In this document: one piece after another, positions 5,931-8,499 of the stretch
Layout of the letters: every line of letters begins with the position of its first letter
Position numbering within the stretch: position 1 is the stretch's first letter
Translations under genes and position numbers: made by a program
Notes under the pieces: model-generated
Database searches by the model: none
Seen by the model: only the letters and a program-made list of their open reading frames with translations
Told to the model about the DNA's origin: nothing
Assembly (NCBI GenBank): GCA_023231365.1
Contig: JALNVO010000121.1
Span: 1-8,499 of the forward strand
Source: Fibrobacteraceae bacterium
GTDB taxonomy: Bacteria > Fibrobacterota > Fibrobacteria > Fibrobacterales > Fibrobacteraceae
Direction: 5' to 3'
DNA length: 8,499 bases

Positions 5931-5966
5931 TGCCATTGCGAGGCGTGATACACGTCGTGGCAATCC
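5931..5966 (+). repeat. ATTGC...GCAAT palindromic unit next to a FISUMP stop codon
   Basis: TGCCATTGCGAGG to GGCAATCC has outer arms ATTGC (5935-5939) and GCAAT (5960-5964) and an inner stem CGTG-ATA-CACG (5944-5954). It can fold into a long interrupted hairpin in the 3' untranslated region of the gene at 5977-6750. Confidence 0.65.
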
Positions 5967-5976
5967 ACCCCGGTTG

Positions 5977-6750
5977 TCAGTCCTTGACGCAACGGACGGA
6001 AAAAGCCTCTTTCTCATAGTCGCGATCCCTACGAGAAGCCGAAAAGTAATAGTATGAATCCTGGTAGTAAGCACAGTCTGTATCGCATGTGGCACTCCAA
6101 AAATCCGCGCGGAGTCCGCCGTAGATAAAAAGTGCGCCCTCGCAGTCACGTCGCCCCGCAGGAAGGGCAGAAAAGCCGTAAGCATCCGTACCATTGCCAT
6201 TATTCACCCACCCCTTCCTGCTCTTGAGTTTAGTCCCAGCGGTCTCTTCGCCCCCCACGAAGTCCACAAGCGTCGTCCATTCGGTATTTGTCGGAATGTG
6301 CCAACCTGCAGGGCATGCACCCTGATGAGGACTCAAAATCACGGCCGAAGCCGATGCCGACTGATAGGAACTCGCAATGTTCATCGAGGCAGTCCACGAG
6401 TAAAGCCTGCCATACTTAGCACAGCTGTCCGCGCGGTTCCCGTAGCACCAGGAATTTCCTGCGAGGTCTGGCATTGGTATGCTATCCGCATAGTTCAAAT
6501 TCTCCGCCATCCACGTCTGGGTGCCGATCGAGACCGTCTTGTATACCTGACCATCGCGGGGATCCGTGATTTCCCCATAAGTGACATTTGGATTCAGATA
6601 GTCCCACGCGGTCTTGGAATTTACGCCTCCGTTTACAGCCCCGGACGAAGAATCGCTCCCGCACGCGGTAAACAGGGCCGAGATCGCCAGAGCCAATCCC
6701 CAGAACAAGCCGTTGATCTTACTGTTTTCCATCTTCATTTTTGCTCGCAT
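5977..6750 (-). CDS. FISUMP-domain lipoprotein without a Ser linker (257 aa)
   Basis: An exported lipoprotein of the FISUMP family, function unknown. The signal peptide has a charged N-terminus (MRAKMKMENSK), a hydrophobic core and lipobox LFTAC with lipidated Cys30. Only about 17 residues (GSDSSSGAVNGGVNSKT) separate it from WDYLNPNVTYGEITDPRD, so the long Ser linker of the paralogs is missing. The domain has QTWMAENLNY at 78-87, SWCY at 100-103, CAKYGRLYSW at 110-119, ACPAGWHIPTNTEW at 145-158, GFSALPAG at 192-199, FWSATC at 217-222 and FSVRCVKD at 250-257. Three extra cysteines (203, 222, 226) sit in the variable C-terminal part, which is also Tyr- and Arg-rich. The start at 6750 is chosen because AAGGA lies seven bases upstream; in-frame ATGs at 6738 and 6732 lack a site. 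That AAGGA belongs to the end of a FISUMP relic upstream. Confidence 0.92.
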   Translation of the reverse strand: MRAKMKMENSKINGLFWGLALAISALFTACGSDSSSGAVNGGVNSKTAWDYLNPNVTYGEITDPRDGQVYKTVSIGTQTWMAENLNYADSIPMPDLAGNSWCYGNRADSCAKYGRLYSWTASMNIASSYQSASASAVILSPHQGACPAGWHIPTNTEWTTLVDFVGGEETAGTKLKSRKGWVNNGNGTDAYGFSALPAGRRDCEGALFIYGGLRADFWSATCDTDCAYYQDSYYYFSASRRDRDYEKEAFSVRCVKD

Positions 6751-6753
6751 TTT

Positions 6754-6855
6754 TCAGTCCTTCTCGCAACGGACGGAGCCATACCCCAATGTAAAGCTCC
6801 TGTTTCTGGAGGCCCCGTAGCCTTGCAGCCTTGGGACGCTCGCTCTGAGCTGCGC
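6754..6855 (-). pseudogene. 3' relic of a FISUMP gene
   Basis: The frame ending at the TGA 6754-6756 encodes LQGYGASRNRSF and then TLGYGSVRCEKD, the typical FISUMP C-terminus (compare FSVRCVKD). It is open back only to a stop at 6856-6858, so about 33 residues of a lost paralog remain, squeezed between two intact copies. The nucleotide match to the ends of the genes at 44, 1161 and 5977 (CAGTCC...CGCAACGGACGGA on the plus strand) supports common ancestry. Confidence 0.65.
6758..6762 (-). promoter_or_regulatory. Shine-Dalgarno AAGGA formed by relic codons
   Basis: AAGGA spans the Lys-Asp codons of the relic's RCEKD end and lies seven bases before ATG 6750. The relic stop codon falls between this site and the ATG, so the dead copy supplies the translation signal of the live one. 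Confidence 0.6.
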
Positions 6856-6859
6856 TCAG
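6845..6859 (-). terminator. Hairpin downstream of the 6868-7686 gene
   Basis: CTGAGC-TGC-GCTCAG is a perfect 6-bp stem with a 3-nt loop beginning eight bases beyond the stop codon. GC-rich and well placed, but no U-tract follows on the minus strand, so it may only protect or slow the transcript end. Confidence 0.35.
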
Positions 6860-6867
6860 GCTAGGCA

Positions 6868-7686
6868 TCAATCCTTTAAACACCGAAGCGACTGCCCAAA
6901 CGCCTTATTGTAGTCGACTGCGTCCACGTCCGTGATGCTGAAGTACATGGTCCCGCCGTATGCGCTCGTAGAACTATACTCCGTAGCCGTCCACCAATAG
7001 CCGTAGTAGCCAACGTAGCCGAAACCCGACCCGCCGAGGTAGACCAACCCGATGTAGGTGCCACCCGGCAGAGCGGAAAAGCCGTACGTGTTCATCCCGT
7101 TGCCATCGTTATACCACCCGCTCGTGCTCTTGAGTTTCGTCCCGGCAGTCTCTTCGCCGCCCACGAAGTCATCAAGAATTGTCCATTCCGCATCTGTCGG
7201 AACATGCCAGCCACTGGGACACACGCCCTGATGATTCACATCGCTTCCGCCCCATGTGGCATCATTGTATGTCGCAGGGAAAGCCATCGCCGCAGTCCAG
7301 GTGTACAGCCTCCCGTATTTGGCGCAACTGTCCGCGCGGTTCCCGTAGCACCACGAATTTCCTTTAAGGTTCGGCATCGCCGTGCTGTCCGCATAGTTCA
7401 GGTTCTCAGCCATCCACGTCTGCGTGCCGATCACAACCGTCTTGTAGGTCTGGCCGTCACGGGTATCCGTGATTTCCCCGTAAGTAATGTTGGGATTCAA
7501 GTAATCCCACGCCACCTTCTCACTTGAGCTGGAAACAGCAACTGATGAACTCGAGGACGTATTGACCGAAGACGAACTCCCACCTTCCACTTCCGTACCG
7601 TTGTTCCCGCTGTCACCGGTGCACGCCGCGAAAATCAAAGCGACCGCAACCATACCGAATAATGCTATACGCTGTTTCTGTTTCAT
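6868..7686 (-). CDS. FISUMP-domain lipoprotein with Ser-rich linker (272 aa)
   Basis: An exported lipoprotein of the FISUMP family, function unknown. The signal peptide ends in lipobox IFAAC with lipidated Cys22, and residue +2 is Thr rather than Asp. Ser clusters occupy about 37-55. WDYLNPNITYGEITDTRD (60-77) precedes the domain: QTWMAENLNY at 89-98, SWCY at 111-114, CAKYGRLYTW at 121-130, CPSGWHVPTDAEW at 156-168, GFSALPGG at 202-209, WWTATE at 231-236 and SLRCLKD at the end. The central loop (FPATYNDATWGGSDVNHQGV) is unlike those of four paralogs and resembles that of the frameshifted gene at 3081-4053. The segment after GFSALPGG is very rich in Gly and Tyr and longer than usual. ATG 7686 has AAGGGG five bases upstream. 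Confidence 0.93.
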   Translation of the reverse strand: MKQKQRIALFGMVAVALIFAACTGDSGNNGTEVEGGSSSSVNTSSSSSVAVSSSSEKVAWDYLNPNITYGEITDTRDGQTYKTVVIGTQTWMAENLNYADSTAMPNLKGNSWCYGNRADSCAKYGRLYTWTAAMAFPATYNDATWGGSDVNHQGVCPSGWHVPTDAEWTILDDFVGGEETAGTKLKSTSGWYNDGNGMNTYGFSALPGGTYIGLVYLGGSGFGYVGYYGYWWTATEYSSTSAYGGTMYFSITDVDAVDYNKAFGQSLRCLKD

Positions 7687-7718
7687 TTTTTCCCCTTGCC
7701 TCAGGCCTTGGAATCGCG

Positions 7719-7745
7719 ATTATCCTGGATAACTTTGCCGCTCAA
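7719..7745 (-). promoter_or_regulatory. Candidate promoter with palindrome over the -10
   Basis: A -10-like GATAAT (7719-7724) lies 33 bases upstream of ATG 7686; TTGAGC (7740-7745) with a 15-base spacer is the nearest -35-like match. The -10 overlaps a 13-bp odd palindrome, TTATCC-T-GGATAA (7720-7732), which could be an operator. The GATAAT position is comparable to the promoters proposed for the genes starting at 823 and 1982. Confidence 0.35.
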
Positions 7746-7852
7746 AATAGAAAATTAAAGGAAACATCAACAGCGGATTCCATTCCCGGTTCCATGCCAG
7801 AACCACCTTGCACAATTCATGCCGGCTTTGAATCGGCTCAGGCGCGCTCCAT

Positions 7853-7866
7853 TTTGCGATCGCAAA
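7853..7866. other. 14-bp perfect palindrome TTTGCGATCGCAAA
   Basis: An uninterrupted 14-bp palindrome lies in the gap between two FISUMP genes, 47 bases beyond the stop codon at 7914. Such dyads can be protein-binding sites. With no second copy in this window its role cannot be assigned. Confidence 0.4.
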
Positions 7867-7913
7867 TTCATCTTTAGAGAGCCCTCATCCTTGAGCCGTC
7901 ATCTGTTCATTTA

Positions 7914-8499
7914 CTAAAAATCGTCTTTCAGACAGCGAAGAGAATTAGCATTTGTCTTGATACTACTATTTATACCCATATTCGGATCATTGTAAAGAGA
8001 CCGGCTGAAAGCGTCAACATCATCGTCTTCCGAAGCACTCCAGAAAACCGCAAAAGAGCCTATAAAATTTCCACTGGCATCGCGGTAACCCGCAGGGAGA
8101 GCCGAAAAACCGTAAACGTCCGTACCGTTGCCATAGACATCCTTGTCTGGGTTATAAATCCAGCCAGAAGTGCTCTTAAGCGCAGTTCCGGCGACATCAC
8201 TGCCGCCTGCGGCCTCTTCCAACGTAGTCCATTCATCATCCGTCGGAACGTGCCACCCTGCGGGGCATGCGCCTTGTTGTGGTACAGAGATCACGGCACT
8301 TGCCGACATTTCCTGGTAGGAGCTTTCAATGTCCATCGCGGCAGTCCAGGTGTAAAGCCTGCCGTACTTCGCACAACTGTCGGCGCTGTTTTCATAGCAC
8401 CAAGAATTCCCTGCGAGGTTCGGCATCGCAATGCTATCTGCATAGTTCATATCCTCCGCCATCCATGTCTGCGTCCCGATCGTCACTGTTTTATAAACC
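7914..8499 (-). CDS. FISUMP-domain protein, N-terminus cut by the window edge
   Basis: This is the C-terminal 194 residues of another FISUMP protein; the frame is open to the window edge, reading VYKTVTIGTQTWMAEDMNY. The signal peptide and linker are expected beyond 8499. Visible motifs in order are QTWMAEDMNY, SWCY, CAKYGRLYTW, ACPAGWHVPTDDEW, GFSALPAGYRD, FWSASE and SLRCLKDDF. Two residues (DF) extend past the usual RCLKD end, and the stop is TAG where the other intact copies use TGA. An insertion of about seven residues (NPDKDVY) lengthens the loop between KSTSGW and GNGTD. The central loop (YQEMSASAVISVPQQGA) is the type found in the genes at 44, 1161 and 5977. Export as a lipoprotein is inferred from the paralogs. 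Confidence 0.92.
   Translation of the reverse strand, partial: VYKTVTIGTQTWMAEDMNYADSIAMPNLAGNSWCYENSADSCAKYGRLYTWTAAMDIESSYQEMSASAVISVPQQGACPAGWHVPTDDEWTTLEEAAGGSDVAGTALKSTSGWIYNPDKDVYGNGTDVYGFSALPAGYRDASGNFIGSFAVFWSASEDDDVDAFSRSLYNDPNMGINSSIKTNANSLRCLKDDF

Noticed and set aside
5702..5966. CRISPR-like array
   Set aside because: The palindromic units alternate in orientation, are only three in number, vary in sequence and lack uniform spacers.
44..8499. Complete diversity-generating retroelement or defence island
   Set aside because: No reverse transcriptase, template repeat, nuclease, methylase or recombinase is encoded here; only the variable-protein resemblance remains.

Overview
The window looks like a Fibrobacter chromosome or metagenome contig (phylum Fibrobacterota). 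The main reason is that six of the seven substantial coding units, plus two relics, carry the Fibrobacter succinogenes major paralogous domain (FISUMP; TIGR02145/PF09603 family). These units have a lipoprotein signal peptide, often a Ser-rich linker, and a domain marked by QTWMAENLNY, SWCY, CAKYGRLYTW, WHxPTxxEW, GFSALPAG, FWSATE and SxRCxKD. Every gene I can support is on the minus strand, so transcription runs from high to low coordinates.

In transcription order the layout is as follows. A FISUMP gene is cut by the window edge (8499-7914). A complete FISUMP lipoprotein follows (7686-6868), then a 3' relic of another copy (6855-6754) whose last codons form the ribosome binding site of the next gene. 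That next gene is a FISUMP lipoprotein without a Ser linker (6750-5977). A compound dispersed repeat follows (5966-5702), then a small cytoplasmic protein related to class III nucleotidyl cyclases with altered key residues (5465-4737). Next come a truncated FISUMP remnant (4463-4215), a full-length FISUMP lipoprotein broken by a +1 frameshift at its Ser linker (4053-3081), and an unrelated Ser-linker lipoprotein with six cysteines and a basic tail (3028-2105). The window ends with a FISUMP lipoprotein (1982-1161), a second copy of the dispersed repeat (1149-984), and a last FISUMP lipoprotein (823-44).

The genes do not form a metabolic pathway. The picture is a tandem family of exported lipid-anchored proteins that share a rigid framework but differ in a central loop and in a C-terminal segment. 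Copy number changes by duplication, truncation and probably gene conversion. The function of the FISUMP domain is not established; a surface display or binding role is my inference. Most genes have their own Shine-Dalgarno sequence, and several have a plausible promoter, so the array is probably several short transcription units rather than one operon.

I did not find a defence system, transposase, reverse transcriptase, CRISPR array, tRNA or rRNA. The most interesting leads are the C-terminal variability, the mosaic structure of the paralogs, the dispersed repeat whose two copies differ almost only at every third base, and the cyclase homologue lacking its usual base-recognition residues.
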